25,077 nt of DNA from Bacillota bacterium (GTDB lineage: Bacteria > Bacillota > Bacilli > Bacillales > Cytobacillaceae), in NCBI GenBank assembly GCA_023387295.1, contig JAEWIG010000325.1, positions 1-25,077 of the forward strand, given 5' to 3'. How positions within the stretch are numbered: position 1 is the first letter of the stretch; every line of letters starts with the position of its first letter. Both the position numbers and the translations under genes were made by a program. Positions 7,638 to 14,303 of this stretch are shown here, in pieces. Below the pieces are notes generated by a model. It did no database searches, was not told the DNA's origin, and saw only the letters and a program-made list of their open reading frames with translations.

Positions 7638-8864
7638 CTATGATCGATTCTTTATGGATAAAGTCATTTCAGACTGAGTGAGTTTCTGTTTTCGTAATTT
7701 TAACCCATGTAATAAGTGATAGGCAACGAGGGCAAACAAGATGACGAAAGTTAGCAAGAAATATAATGATGATAAGCTATAATGGACGGCTACTATACCT
7801 AATACATAAGAGCCCAGCCCAATACCTGCATCTAGAAATGTAAAAAACGTTGATGTAGCTAATCCACGTCTTGTCGGATCGGCATTTTTAATAGCCACTG
7901 TTTGTAGACTCGGTGTAATCGTACCGTATCCTAAACCGATTATGGCACCTGCGAGCAAAAAGGTCATGGAATGATTCGCTTGACTTAATAAGAACATTCC
8001 TAATGCAAATAAAAGAATTGCAGGGTAAATGAGTTTGTTTTCTCCATAAAGGTCAAACCATTTTCCCGTAAAAGGACGAGAAACGATAATAGCAACTGCA
8101 TAGACAACGAAGAAAAAGCTAGCTACTTCAAGCAAGCCCAATTGCTTAGCGTAAACGGAGATAAAGGAAAGAATACCTGCATAACTAAAGGCAAGAATTC
8201 CGATTACAATTGAAACAGGAATGGCTTTTTTTTCAAAAAAGCTAGACAATGAAATTTTCGTTTTTTCTTTATTAGTAATGGTTGAACTAGCTGGAATATG
8301 AGCGATCACAGATAAGAGTAACGCGATAAAGGCTAGCACTGTGCATAAAATAAAAATCCAACTCATGCTAGCGTATTGAAGAAGCGTTAATCCAGTGAAT
8401 GGACCTATAACCATGGCTAAATTCATAAATGTGGAATAATAACCAAGGCCTTCTCCTTTGCGCTCATTTGGAATAATGTCCGCAATAATGGCTCCAGTAG
8501 CAGTCGTAGCCATACCAAAGCCAATCCCGTGCAAGAAGCGAAGTGCTAGCAGCAATGGAAGTGAATCTGCCCAAAAATAAAAAAAGGATGAAACAGAAAA
8601 TATGCACATGGCAATCAGCAAGATTTTCCTTCTTCCTAATTCATCAATCCATTTTCCGGTAAAAGGTCTACAGATGACGGCAGCAATTAAAAATATCGAA
8701 ACAATTAATCCGACTTCTGTTTCATCCCCATGTAAATCCTCTAATACATAAATAGGCAAAGTCGTTAACAAAATGTAAAACCCAATAAAAAGAAAAAAGC
8801 TAGTAAAAGAAATGCTCAAAAAATCTTTTGTCCATAATGGTTGTTTTTTCATGCTGTTTTTCAA
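7638..8864 (-). CDS. MFS drug-efflux-type transporter
   Basis: 408 aa with about 12 hydrophobic segments in two halves. MFS motif A appears after segment 2 (GKWIDELGRRK) and as a relic in the second half (GKWFDLYGENK). PFTGLTLLQ-type motif C around segment 5 points to the exporter (DHA1-like) group, resembling the YwoG-type MFS proteins of Bacillus. The TTG at 8864 is preferred because GAAGGTGA lies directly upstream. The next ATG (residue 5) is too far from it. Divergent from psuK, with both promoters in the 197-bp gap. Substrate unknown; a link to pseudouridine is possible only by position. Confidence 0.85.
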   Translation of the reverse strand: MKNSMKKQPLWTKDFLSISFTSFFLFIGFYILLTTLPIYVLEDLHGDETEVGLIVSIFLIAAVICRPFTGKWIDELGRRKILLIAMCIFSVSSFFYFWADSLPLLLALRFLHGIGFGMATTATGAIIADIIPNERKGEGLGYYSTFMNLAMVIGPFTGLTLLQYASMSWIFILCTVLAFIALLLSVIAHIPASSTITNKEKTKISLSSFFEKKAIPVSIVIGILAFSYAGILSFISVYAKQLGLLEVASFFFVVYAVAIIVSRPFTGKWFDLYGENKLIYPAILLFALGMFLLSQANHSMTFLLAGAIIGLGYGTITPSLQTVAIKNADPTRRGLATSTFFTFLDAGIGLGSYVLGIVAVHYSLSSLYFLLTFVILFALVAYHLLHGLKLRKQKLTQSEMTLSIKNRS

Positions 8865-8898
8865 AAAATCACCTTCAAATCTAATAAATAACTTAATT

Positions 8899-8927
8899 AC
8901 TATATATGAAATTACATTAATTGTCTA
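8899..8927 (-). promoter_or_regulatory. sigma-A promoter of the MFS gene
   Basis: On the minus strand TAGACA (8922-8927), 17 bp, TATAGT (8899-8904); each box differs from consensus at one base. The leader is about 30 nt. Confidence 0.6.
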
Positions 8928-9003
8928 GAATTATATTTCGGAACCCGAATTATTTTCATAGAAGATAGCTATCTATCTAAAAGAGAGAGGTAATCTAATT
9001 GAT

Positions 9004-9012
9004 TGCTATAAT
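9004..9012 (+). promoter_or_regulatory. extended -10 promoter of psuKG
   Basis: TGC-TATAAT at 9004-9012 is a perfect extended -10. No good -35 exists 17 bp upstream (GAGAGG). Predicted start near 9019, inside the first operator-like palindrome. A separate perfect 12-bp palindrome AGATAGCTATCT lies upstream at 8963-8974. Confidence 0.5.
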
Positions 9013-9014
9013 TT

Positions 9015-9045
9015 AAACAAAGGTTTATTATATAAACATATGTTT
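9015..9045. promoter_or_regulatory. tandem operator-like palindromes AAAC-N4-GTTT
   Basis: Two copies of AAAC-N4-GTTT at 9015-9026 and 9034-9045, centres 19 bp apart. The second is a perfect 12-bp palindrome (AAACATATGTTT). They begin just after the -10 box and end 16 bases before the psuK ATG, the position expected for a repressor. The N-terminal winged helix of PsuK itself or an unlinked regulator could be the ligand. Inference. Confidence 0.5.
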
Positions 9046-9061
9046 CAGGAGGCTGGTTTAA

Positions 9062-10156
9062 ATGAATGAGAAAGAACAATTAATATTACAGCTTATAAAA
9101 GAAAATCCTTTTATTTCCCAAATTGAACTAGCCGAAAAAACAGATTTGTCTCGTTCAGCCGTTGCAGGATATATATCAACATTGACAAAAGCAGGAAAGC
9201 TATTAGGTAGGGCTTATGTTCTTCCGAAAAAGAAAGACATTCTCTGTATCGGTGGTTCAAACGTGGACCGAAAAATCCAAGTGCTGAATCCTCTTCAATA
9301 TGGTACCTCTAACCCTGCAGAAAGCAACCAATCTTGTGGTGGAGTTGCTCGCAATATTGCTGAGAATCTTGGGAGGCTTGGAACGGATGTGGCATTAATG
9401 ACAATTGTCGGGAAGGACAATGAAGGGGAATGGTTGCTTGAATCGATTAAATCCTTTATTGATATTAGCCCTTCACAAGTTTCGACAGAAATGGCTACTG
9501 GAACGTATACAGCTATCCTTGATACGAATGGAGAAATGGCACTTGCACTTGCTGACATGTCAATTTATGACACTGTTAATACTGACTTTATTGAAAAAAA
9601 GTGGGGCTATGCCGCAGCAGCTGAAATGGTTGTAATGGACACAAATTTCCCTGCAAAAGTTTTGTCTCAAGTCATAACTCGTTGTCATGAAGAAAACATT
9701 CCACTTTGTATTACACCTGTATCTGCACCAAAAATTAGTAAGCTTCCACAGAATCTTCATGGTGTTACATGGCTTATTGCCAATCAAGATGAAGCAGAAG
9801 CTTTATCAGGCATGAAAATTGAAAATGATGACGATATTTCTAAAGCGGCAGAACGAATAGTCAATAAAGGAGTAGAAAGGGTTGTTATTACCCAAGGGGA
9901 GAAAGGATTAACTTACTATACCAAAGAAGAAACAGGTATTCTCCTTTCACCAAAGATAAAGGTTGTAGATGTCACCGGGGCTGGAGATTCGCTTGTAGCT
10001 GGGATTATGTATGCTTTTTTACAGGGATTAGGAACAGAGGAAGCATGTAAAATCGGTATGGCTTGTTCCCTGCTGACATTACAGTCTCATGAAACGGTCG
10101 ATGCAAATCTAAATCAAATTCGACTACAAGAAATTTATAAACAATACATAAAATAA
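9062..10156 (+). CDS. psuK: pseudouridine kinase with N-terminal winged-helix domain
   Basis: Phosphorylates pseudouridine at the 5' position so that PsuG can cleave it. 364 aa, longer than the roughly 310-aa E. coli PsuK because residues 1-55 form a MarR/ArsR-like winged helix (ENPFISQIELAEKTDLSRSAVAGYISTLTKAGKLLGRAYVL). The ribokinase (PfkB) fold begins at about residue 58 (ILCIGGSNVDRKIQ). It has the sugar-binding GGVARNIAENLGRLG segment and the second PfkB signature VVDVTGAGDSLVAG, which carries the anion hole and catalytic Asp. CAGGAGG precedes the ATG. psuG starts 11 bases after the stop, so the two form an operon. The kinase call rests on family plus the psuG neighbour; a general nucleoside or sugar kinase would be the alternative. 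Confidence 0.9.
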   Translation: MNEKEQLILQLIKENPFISQIELAEKTDLSRSAVAGYISTLTKAGKLLGRAYVLPKKKDILCIGGSNVDRKIQVLNPLQYGTSNPAESNQSCGGVARNIAENLGRLGTDVALMTIVGKDNEGEWLLESIKSFIDISPSQVSTEMATGTYTAILDTNGEMALALADMSIYDTVNTDFIEKKWGYAAAAEMVVMDTNFPAKVLSQVITRCHEENIPLCITPVSAPKISKLPQNLHGVTWLIANQDEAEALSGMKIENDDDISKAAERIVNKGVERVVITQGEKGLTYYTKEETGILLSPKIKVVDVTGAGDSLVAGIMYAFLQGLGTEEACKIGMACSLLTLQSHETVDANLNQIRLQEIYKQYIK

Positions 10157-10167
10157 GGAGTCAACCA

Positions 10168-11085
10168 ATGATGATAAAAGACCTATTAGAATTTTCAGCA
10201 GAAGTACTCGAAGCTAAGAAAGTAAATAAACCAATTGTTGCATTAGAATCAACTATCATTTCCCATGGCATGCCATATCCACAAAATGTTCAAACAGCTA
10301 AAGAAGTGGAAGAGATCATTCGTCAAAATGGTGCTGTACCAGCAACAATTGCGATAATAAATGGGAAAATTAAGATTGGTATTTCAGAAGATGAGCTTGA
10401 GTTTTTAGCCCAAAGCAAGGATATTGAAAAAGCAAGTAGACGTGATCTGCCATATCTTATCGCCAACAAGAAAAATGGTGCAACAACTGTTGCAGCGACA
10501 ATGATTTGTGCTGAACTTGCAGGAATCGAAGTATTTGTAACAGGAGGAATAGGTGGCGTTCATCGTGGAGCAGAAACAACAATGGATATCTCTGCTGATT
10601 TACAGGAGCTTGCGAAAACCAATGTAGCAGTCGTATGTGCTGGGGCAAAATCGATTCTCGATATCGGATTAACTTTAGAATATCTTGAAACATATGGAGT
10701 ACCAGTTGTTGGATATGAAACGGATATGTTACCAGCTTTCTATACAAGGACAAGTCCATTCCAAGTAAACTATCGCGTTGATAAGGCAGATGAGGCTGCA
10801 GCAATGATTCGGACGAAGTGGGATTTAGGTCTAAATGGTGGGGTTATTGTGGCTAATCCAATTCCAGAAAAGGACGCACTTGAAGAGAGCTTCATTACTA
10901 CTATTATTGAAGCAGCATTAAAAGAAGCGGAAGAAAATAATATAACTGGTAAAAAAGTTACTCCATTCTTGTTAGGAAAAGTAAAGGAATTAACTGAAGG
11001 AAAGAGCTTAGTCGCCAATATTGCACTCGTGAAGCATAATGCTGAGGTTGGGGCGAAAATCGCTGTAGCCCTTCAAGAAAAATAA
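10168..11085 (+). CDS. psuG: pseudouridine-5'-phosphate glycosidase
   Basis: Breaks the C-C glycosidic bond of pseudouridine 5'-phosphate to give uracil and ribose 5-phosphate. 305 aa, standard for the family. Conserved blocks: VALESTIISHGMPYPQN with Glu27, KASRRDLPYLIA with Lys88 (the lysine corresponding to the covalent catalytic residue of the E. coli enzyme), VTGGIGGVHRGAE, and MDISADLQEL with the metal-site Asp. AAGGAG lies 7 bases before the first of two consecutive ATGs. Together with psuK it salvages pseudouridine released by RNA turnover. Confidence 0.96.
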   Translation: MMIKDLLEFSAEVLEAKKVNKPIVALESTIISHGMPYPQNVQTAKEVEEIIRQNGAVPATIAIINGKIKIGISEDELEFLAQSKDIEKASRRDLPYLIANKKNGATTVAATMICAELAGIEVFVTGGIGGVHRGAETTMDISADLQELAKTNVAVVCAGAKSILDIGLTLEYLETYGVPVVGYETDMLPAFYTRTSPFQVNYRVDKADEAAAMIRTKWDLGLNGGVIVANPIPEKDALEESFITTIIEAALKEAEENNITGKKVTPFLLGKVKELTEGKSLVANIALVKHNAEVGAKIAVALQEK

Positions 11086-11102
11086 ATCTACGAATTTTGA
11101 AT

Positions 11103-11145
11103 AAGGCCAAGTGGTTATCTTGCATTGCACTGATAGCTTGGCCTT
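11103..11145 (+). other. inverted repeat after psuG
   Basis: AAGGCCAAG (11103-11111) and CTTGGCCTT (11137-11145) with an inner TATC/GATA pairing. The 3' flank is not T-rich, so it is a weak terminator at best; it may protect the psuG mRNA 3' end. Confidence 0.45.
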
Positions 11146-11174
11146 TCCATAAAGAATAAAAGAATACTGTTTTT

Positions 11175-11227
11175 AGAGGGCAGGTGGAAATAGAATACAT
11201 TTTCATCTGTCCTCTTTTCTATTTTTA
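11175..11227 (+). terminator. psuKG terminator, overlapping the end of the SinR paralog gene
   Basis: AGAGGGCAGGTGGAAA (11175-11190) pairs with 11201-11215 with three G-U pairs, then TTTTCTATTTTT. The G-U pairs become A-C mismatches on the minus strand, so it favours plus-strand (psuG) termination. The 3' arm lies inside the last codons of the convergent SinR-like gene. Confidence 0.6.
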
Positions 11228-11544
11228 AACTTAACGAAGTCTAAATAATAGATAAAATCTTCTTTTGTAAAACCTTGTTCAATAGCTTCATATACGAGCT
11301 GAACCCATTCATTGTCAATATTTCGCTTATCAATTCCTTTAGTCTTTTTTTTCTGTTCTAATAAATCCTCGACATTTGTATTAAGTGTTTCTGCTAATTT
11401 AGACAGAACCTGTAACGATGGATTCTGTTGAATACCCCTTTCTATGTAACTTAAATATGACTTTGACACCCCTGCTTTTTCTGAAAGTTCATTTATCGAA
11501 AAACCTTTTTCAAGTCGTAATCGTTTAATTCGATTTCCTACCAT
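11203..11544 (-). CDS. SinR/SlrR-like transcriptional regulator (paralog of the 12550-12873 gene)
   Basis: 113 aa. Residues 1-62 are an XRE/Cro helix-turn-helix (KGFSINELSEKAGVSKSYLSYIERGIQQNPSLQ). A Lys-rich linker follows, then a SinI/SinR-type dimerisation hook (about 77-105: DNEWVQLVYEAIEQGFTKEDF). Length and layout equal SinR (111 aa). The recognition helix is near SlrR (SINQLAVESGVSKSYLSKIERG as recalled), but the longer SlrR tail is absent. AGAGGGG lies about 10 bases before the ATG. Divergent from the zinc-ribbon gene, with GTTC/GAAC elements between them. Likely a repressor or partner of SinR in biofilm/motility or sporulation control; the exact role is inferred. Confidence 0.85.
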   Translation of the reverse strand: MVGNRIKRLRLEKGFSINELSEKAGVSKSYLSYIERGIQQNPSLQVLSKLAETLNTNVEDLLEQKKKTKGIDKRNIDNEWVQLVYEAIEQGFTKEDFIYYLDFVKFKNRKEDR

Positions 11545-11581
11545 TCATCTATTTCCCCTCTTTTTAGGATCATACAATTTC

Positions 11582-11602
11582 ATTATAACGAACAAAGTGT
11601 TC
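11582..11602 (-). promoter_or_regulatory. promoter with spacer palindrome for the SinR paralog
   Basis: Minus-strand TATAAT at 11582-11587, with the palindrome GAACA-N3-TGTTC at 11590-11602 lying in the spacer just upstream of it. The -35 is poor (TTTTAT). The placement would let a bound repressor block RNA polymerase, suggesting self-control. Inference. Confidence 0.45.
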
Positions 11603-11661
11603 AATAAAAAATACGAAATTTTAAGATAATAAGAGCGTTTAAGAGGAAACAGAAGAAAAAC

Positions 11662-11668
11662 GTTCTTT
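11662..11668 (+). promoter_or_regulatory. SinR-type half site upstream of the -35
   Basis: GTTCTTT, an exact match to the SinR 7-mer consensus GTTCTYT, 11 bases upstream of the TTGACA of the zinc-ribbon gene promoter. Confidence 0.4.
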
Positions 11669-11679
11669 AAAACGAAATT

Positions 11680-11709
11680 TTGACAGAATTTACAATTTTT
11701 AAAAATAAT
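11680..11709 (+). promoter_or_regulatory. sigma-A promoter of the zinc-ribbon gene
   Basis: TTGACA at 11680-11685, 18 bp, AATAAT at 11704-11709. The predicted start is near 11716, giving a leader of about 70 nt. An alternative -10 TATACT lies at 11720-11725. Confidence 0.55.
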
Positions 11710-11735
11710 ACATATGGACTATACTCTTCTTATTA

Positions 11736-11751
11736 GTTCGTTAAAAAGAAC
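11736..11751. promoter_or_regulatory. SinR-type inverted operator downstream of the zinc-ribbon promoter
   Basis: GTTCGTT (one mismatch to GTTCTYT) faces AAAGAAC (exact on the opposite strand) with a 2-bp gap, 16 bp in all. It lies at about +20 to +35 of the predicted transcript, consistent with repression. Known SinR operators use such facing half sites. Confidence 0.5.
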
Positions 11752-11786
11752 ATAATGATATAAGAATTTTTAAAAGGTGGTGCTTT

Positions 11787-11996
11787 ATGTACCAAAAAAA
11801 TTGTAATCGCTGTAATCGTTCATCATTTAGTAGTAGTGAATTTGGAAACTGGATATGTCCAGTTTGTGGACAAGATCTGACTACCTATCCCTTTTTTAAT
11901 GCGACGACGATGGAACGAGTTAATGTAAAGGCTCTTTCGAAAGAAAAGAAACTAGAACGATACAATAGAAGCTCTTACTTTAGTTCTAATAAGTGA
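11787..11996 (+). CDS. small zinc-ribbon protein, 69 aa
   Basis: Two CxxC knuckles, NCNRC (Cys7/Cys10 region) and CPVCG, about 14 residues apart, predict one zinc ribbon. A Tyr/Ser/Lys-rich tail (KKLERYNRSSYFSSNK) follows, with no membrane segment. AAGGTGG precedes the ATG. I do not recognise the family. Divergent from the SinR paralog, with SinR-like operators around its promoter, so it is a candidate member of that regulon. It might act as a small protein-protein adaptor or nucleic-acid binder, but nothing in the sequence proves this. Confidence 0.8.
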   Translation: MYQKNCNRCNRSSFSSSEFGNWICPVCGQDLTTYPFFNATTMERVNVKALSKEKKLERYNRSSYFSSNK

Positions 11997-12353
11997 AAAA
12001 GGATTGTCGAAGTAACAAAATCTTCGACTTATTTCAACAAAACCTAAGTAATTTTTAATGATTCCTAACTAATACTCAACGTTTTCACTGAATTTTCGCT
12101 GAGACTAATTAAGAAAATTGTAGAATCTTGTTGAATCAACAAGGAAAAATATAGGTTATAAATTTTCAGAATAGACAAAAAGTAACAACATTAATAAGGA
12201 AAAACAATTAAAATTCAAGCTATGAACAATTAATAGGTACATAAATCATAGGAATTTGAAGTCAATTCGCCATGGACAGATAATAATAAACAATACTGTA
12301 TTTAAGGTAGTAATATCTTCTTAAATAGGATCTGTATGCTGGAGGGAAATAGT
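11997..12353. promoter_or_regulatory. 357-bp regulatory gap upstream of sinI
   Basis: AT-rich, no long reading frame. It holds an inverted repeat GTCGAAG / CTTCGAC (12006-12012, 12022-12028). Its left half sits in ATTGTCGAA, 8 of 9 to the Spo0A box TTTGTCRAA, and its right half reads 7 of 9 on the other strand. It could also be a weak terminator for the zinc-ribbon gene. A perfect 17-bp odd palindrome, CTTGTTGA-A-TCAACAAG, lies at 12127-12143. A possible sigma-A promoter TTGAAG-17-GATAAT lies at 12256-12284, giving a roughly 60-nt leader to sinI. Confidence 0.4.
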
Positions 12354-12509
12354 TTGGAAGAAGAACATGTGTATAGTAAGGTAGAGCTGGACATTGAGTG
12401 GCTACAATTAATATTAGAAGCGAAAAACATAGGTATTAAGAAAGAAGAAATTAGACAATTTCTTTTGAACGATAAAGAGATGTTCGCTAAAAGGGCGCTA
12501 ACTGAATAG
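12354..12509 (+). CDS. sinI: SinI-like antirepressor, 51 aa, TTG start
   Basis: Reads VELDIEWLQLILEAKNIGIK, then KEEIRQFLLNDKEMF. This aligns along its length with B. subtilis SinI (ELDQEWVELMVEAKEANISPEEIRKYLL as recalled), the helical hook that pairs with SinR and removes it from DNA. GGAGGG lies 7 bases before the TTG. An in-frame ATG at 12336 precedes that ribosome-binding site and is less likely. In B. subtilis sinI sits directly upstream of sinR on the same strand. Here it is on the opposite strand, converging with sinR and sharing a terminator. The short length and TTG start make it easy to miss. Confidence 0.88.
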   Translation: MEEEHVYSKVELDIEWLQLILEAKNIGIKKEEIRQFLLNDKEMFAKRALTE

Positions 12510-12517
12510 AAAAAAGA

Positions 12518-12560
12518 AAGGGAGTGCCGCCAAATAGAGCGGCACTCCTTTAATTTTTTT
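12518..12560. terminator. bidirectional terminator between sinI and sinR
   Basis: GGAGTGCCGC (12521-12530) pairs with GCGGCACTCC (12539-12548), extended by one G-U and two A-U pairs, 8-nt loop. T-rich on both sides: TTTAATTTTTTT on the plus strand, CTTTCTTTTTTC on the minus. The sinR stop codon (12550-12552) lies at the edge of the stem. Confidence 0.9.
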
Positions 12561-12873
12561 TGTCAATTCTCCATTTGTTGAATTCTAGAAACTCTCGAAA
12601 TTGATCCTTTGTTACACCAGAATTCATTGCTTCCTTTACGATTGTGAGCCAATCGGTATCTAACTCTTCTGTATTTGGTTGTTCATGTATGAGATGATCA
12701 ACTGGTACATTTAATACAGCAGCTATTTTTTCAAGAAATTGTATAGAAGGGTTCGTCTGTAAGTTTCGTTCAAGAGAACTTAAATAAGACTTGGCCACGC
12801 CAGCTTGTTCTGCAAGCTCGGATAACGACATTTTTTTTTCTTTGCGGAGTAATTTTACGCGTTCACCGATCAT
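12550..12873 (-). CDS. sinR: SinR, master repressor of biofilm genes
   Basis: 107 aa, nearly collinear with B. subtilis SinR. The N-terminal XRE helix-turn-helix carries the signature AEQAGVAKSYLSSLERNLQ and TNPSIQFLEKIAAVLNVPVDHL. The C-terminal SinI-binding dimerisation domain begins at LDTDWLTIVKEAMNSGVTKDQF and continues to EFLEFNKWR. It represses matrix and other genes during motile growth and is neutralised by SinI, encoded tail-to-tail at 12354-12509. AAGGTG lies about 11 bases before the ATG. It matches known SinR better than the paralog at 11203-11544 does, so I give the symbol to this copy. Confidence 0.93.
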   Translation of the reverse strand: MIGERVKLLRKEKKMSLSELAEQAGVAKSYLSSLERNLQTNPSIQFLEKIAAVLNVPVDHLIHEQPNTEELDTDWLTIVKEAMNSGVTKDQFREFLEFNKWRIDKKN

Positions 12874-12908
12874 CCAATCTCACACACCTTATCATAAAAT
12901 CTGTTTTT

Positions 12909-12948
12909 ATTATATCAATATCCAATGAAAAGTTCCATATTAAGAACA
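12909..12948 (-). promoter_or_regulatory. sinR promoter with SinR-type inverted repeat on the -35
   Basis: Minus-strand extended -10 TGA-TATAAT (12909-12917). The expected -35 interval (12932-12937) is covered by an inverted GTTC/GAAC pair within AGTTCCATATTAAGAACA (12931-12948). A further exact half site AAAGAAC lies at 12985-12991. Autoregulation is inferred. Confidence 0.45.
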
Positions 12949-13045
12949 TTTTTTGAAAGATATAAATATTTTAACATAAATATGAAAGAACATTTAAATA
13001 AAATACGGATATTTTAATAATTTTAAATTTTTCAAGGAAATAATA

Positions 13046-14101
13046 TTAAGTATTAAACTGCTTTGTTGTGATTATTTCTGTTATTTCTCCAACTACTTCA
13101 TCAATATTTTCCCCGTCAACCTGAATAAACGGTCCGACATATTCGAGCTGTTTATGTGAATAACGAGGATCATAGTAGTCCTCTAACAAAATTTTAATAA
13201 ATAATTTATAGTTTTCACTTAAGACCGCTTCATCAAGACTTGCAATGACGTTTGAATCTTTTATACGTTTTTTTATATATGCTAAACGCTCGATAACTTT
13301 CTCCTGAAACCATCCTTCGTGACAGTAAGGTTTCACATACTCACGATAAATTCGTTCTATTCGTGAGGATAGTGAAGCTTGAAGATTAATATTAATCCCT
13401 TGTAACTTCCTGTTAAACAATTCATCCGGCTGAGTCACTTTTCCGATTCGTTTACTTTCTGCTTCTACAATAAAAAATGGAGAGCCTTCGATTTTGGATA
13501 ATGCCTGATAGAGAAGAGAATCAAAGATTTTCTGATTATGCCCAGTGTCTAAGCCGTATGTTCCAAATATAGAACCACGGTGGTTAGCGAGTCCCTCTAA
13601 ATCAATAATAGGGAATCCTTTTTCTTGCAGCTTTAGTAGTACTTCAGTTTTACCTACACCTGTCATTCCGTGTAATGTAATTGCCTGTGCAGGAATCATT
13701 TCTGGAATTTTTTCTAATATAAATTGGCGATAGGCTCTGTAACCGCCTATTAGTCGCGGGATGGAGAGGCCTGCGAAGGATAAAAAGCTTGCCACCGACT
13801 TACTCCGCATTCCACCACGCCAGCAATAAATGACAGGATGGTTATGCTCTTGATGCACTTCCTTTATTTGTCCTAGTAATGAAGGGATTTTGGGTGAGAC
13901 AATTTCCATTGCACGCCACTTAGCCTCATCTGCTCCAATTTGTTTATAGATTGTACCAATTTCAGCACGTTCTTCGTTAGAGAATAATGGAATATTTATT
14001 GCTCCAGGGATATGGAAATCAGTAAACTCATCTTGAGATCTGACATCTATTGGTACTGCATTTTTCATGTTAATAAATTGTTCAACACTTATTTCTCTCA
14101 T
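13046..14101 (-). CDS. selU: tRNA 2-selenouridine synthase
   Basis: Replaces sulfur by selenium in 2-thiouridine at the wobble base of certain tRNAs, through a geranylated intermediate, using selenophosphate. 351 aa: an N-terminal rhodanese domain (about 1-125) with catalytic Cys93 in IYCWRGGMRS, then a P-loop domain with GMTGVGKT at 145-152 and FIVEAESKRIGK further on. GGAGGA lies 6 bases before the ATG. It stands alone between sinR and an MCP. The selenophosphate donor gene selD is not in the window. Presence of selU implies selenium use by the host. Confidence 0.95.
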   Translation of the reverse strand: MREISVEQFINMKNAVPIDVRSQDEFTDFHIPGAINIPLFSNEERAEIGTIYKQIGADEAKWRAMEIVSPKIPSLLGQIKEVHQEHNHPVIYCWRGGMRSKSVASFLSFAGLSIPRLIGGYRAYRQFILEKIPEMIPAQAITLHGMTGVGKTEVLLKLQEKGFPIIDLEGLANHRGSIFGTYGLDTGHNQKIFDSLLYQALSKIEGSPFFIVEAESKRIGKVTQPDELFNRKLQGININLQASLSSRIERIYREYVKPYCHEGWFQEKVIERLAYIKKRIKDSNVIASLDEAVLSENYKLFIKILLEDYYDPRYSHKQLEYVGPFIQVDGENIDEVVGEITEIITTKQFNT

Positions 14102-14303
14102 TGTTGTTCCTCCACACTTTCTGTCTCTATTATTTTATCCATTTATTAAAGAGTTGAAAACCCATCGTTAGAAATAACTCTATTAACAACCTGTTAATAG
14201 GTAATAAATAACAAAATGTGAAACCTTTGTGAATTGATGAGTAGAATCATTGTTAATATTGTCAATTCTTGTAGAATTTTCTTAGGAGAAGGGGGTTTGA
14301 AAG

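Noticed and set aside
11203..12873. Phage-type repressor region because of two XRE proteins
   Set aside because: Both proteins carry SinR-type dimerisation hooks and a SinI partner is present; no integrase or phage genes are seen.
14102..14303. sigma-D promoter for the MCP gene
   Set aside because: No TAAA-N15-GCCGATAT-like pair was found; the best sigma-A candidate (TTGATG-17-TATTGT) is weak.
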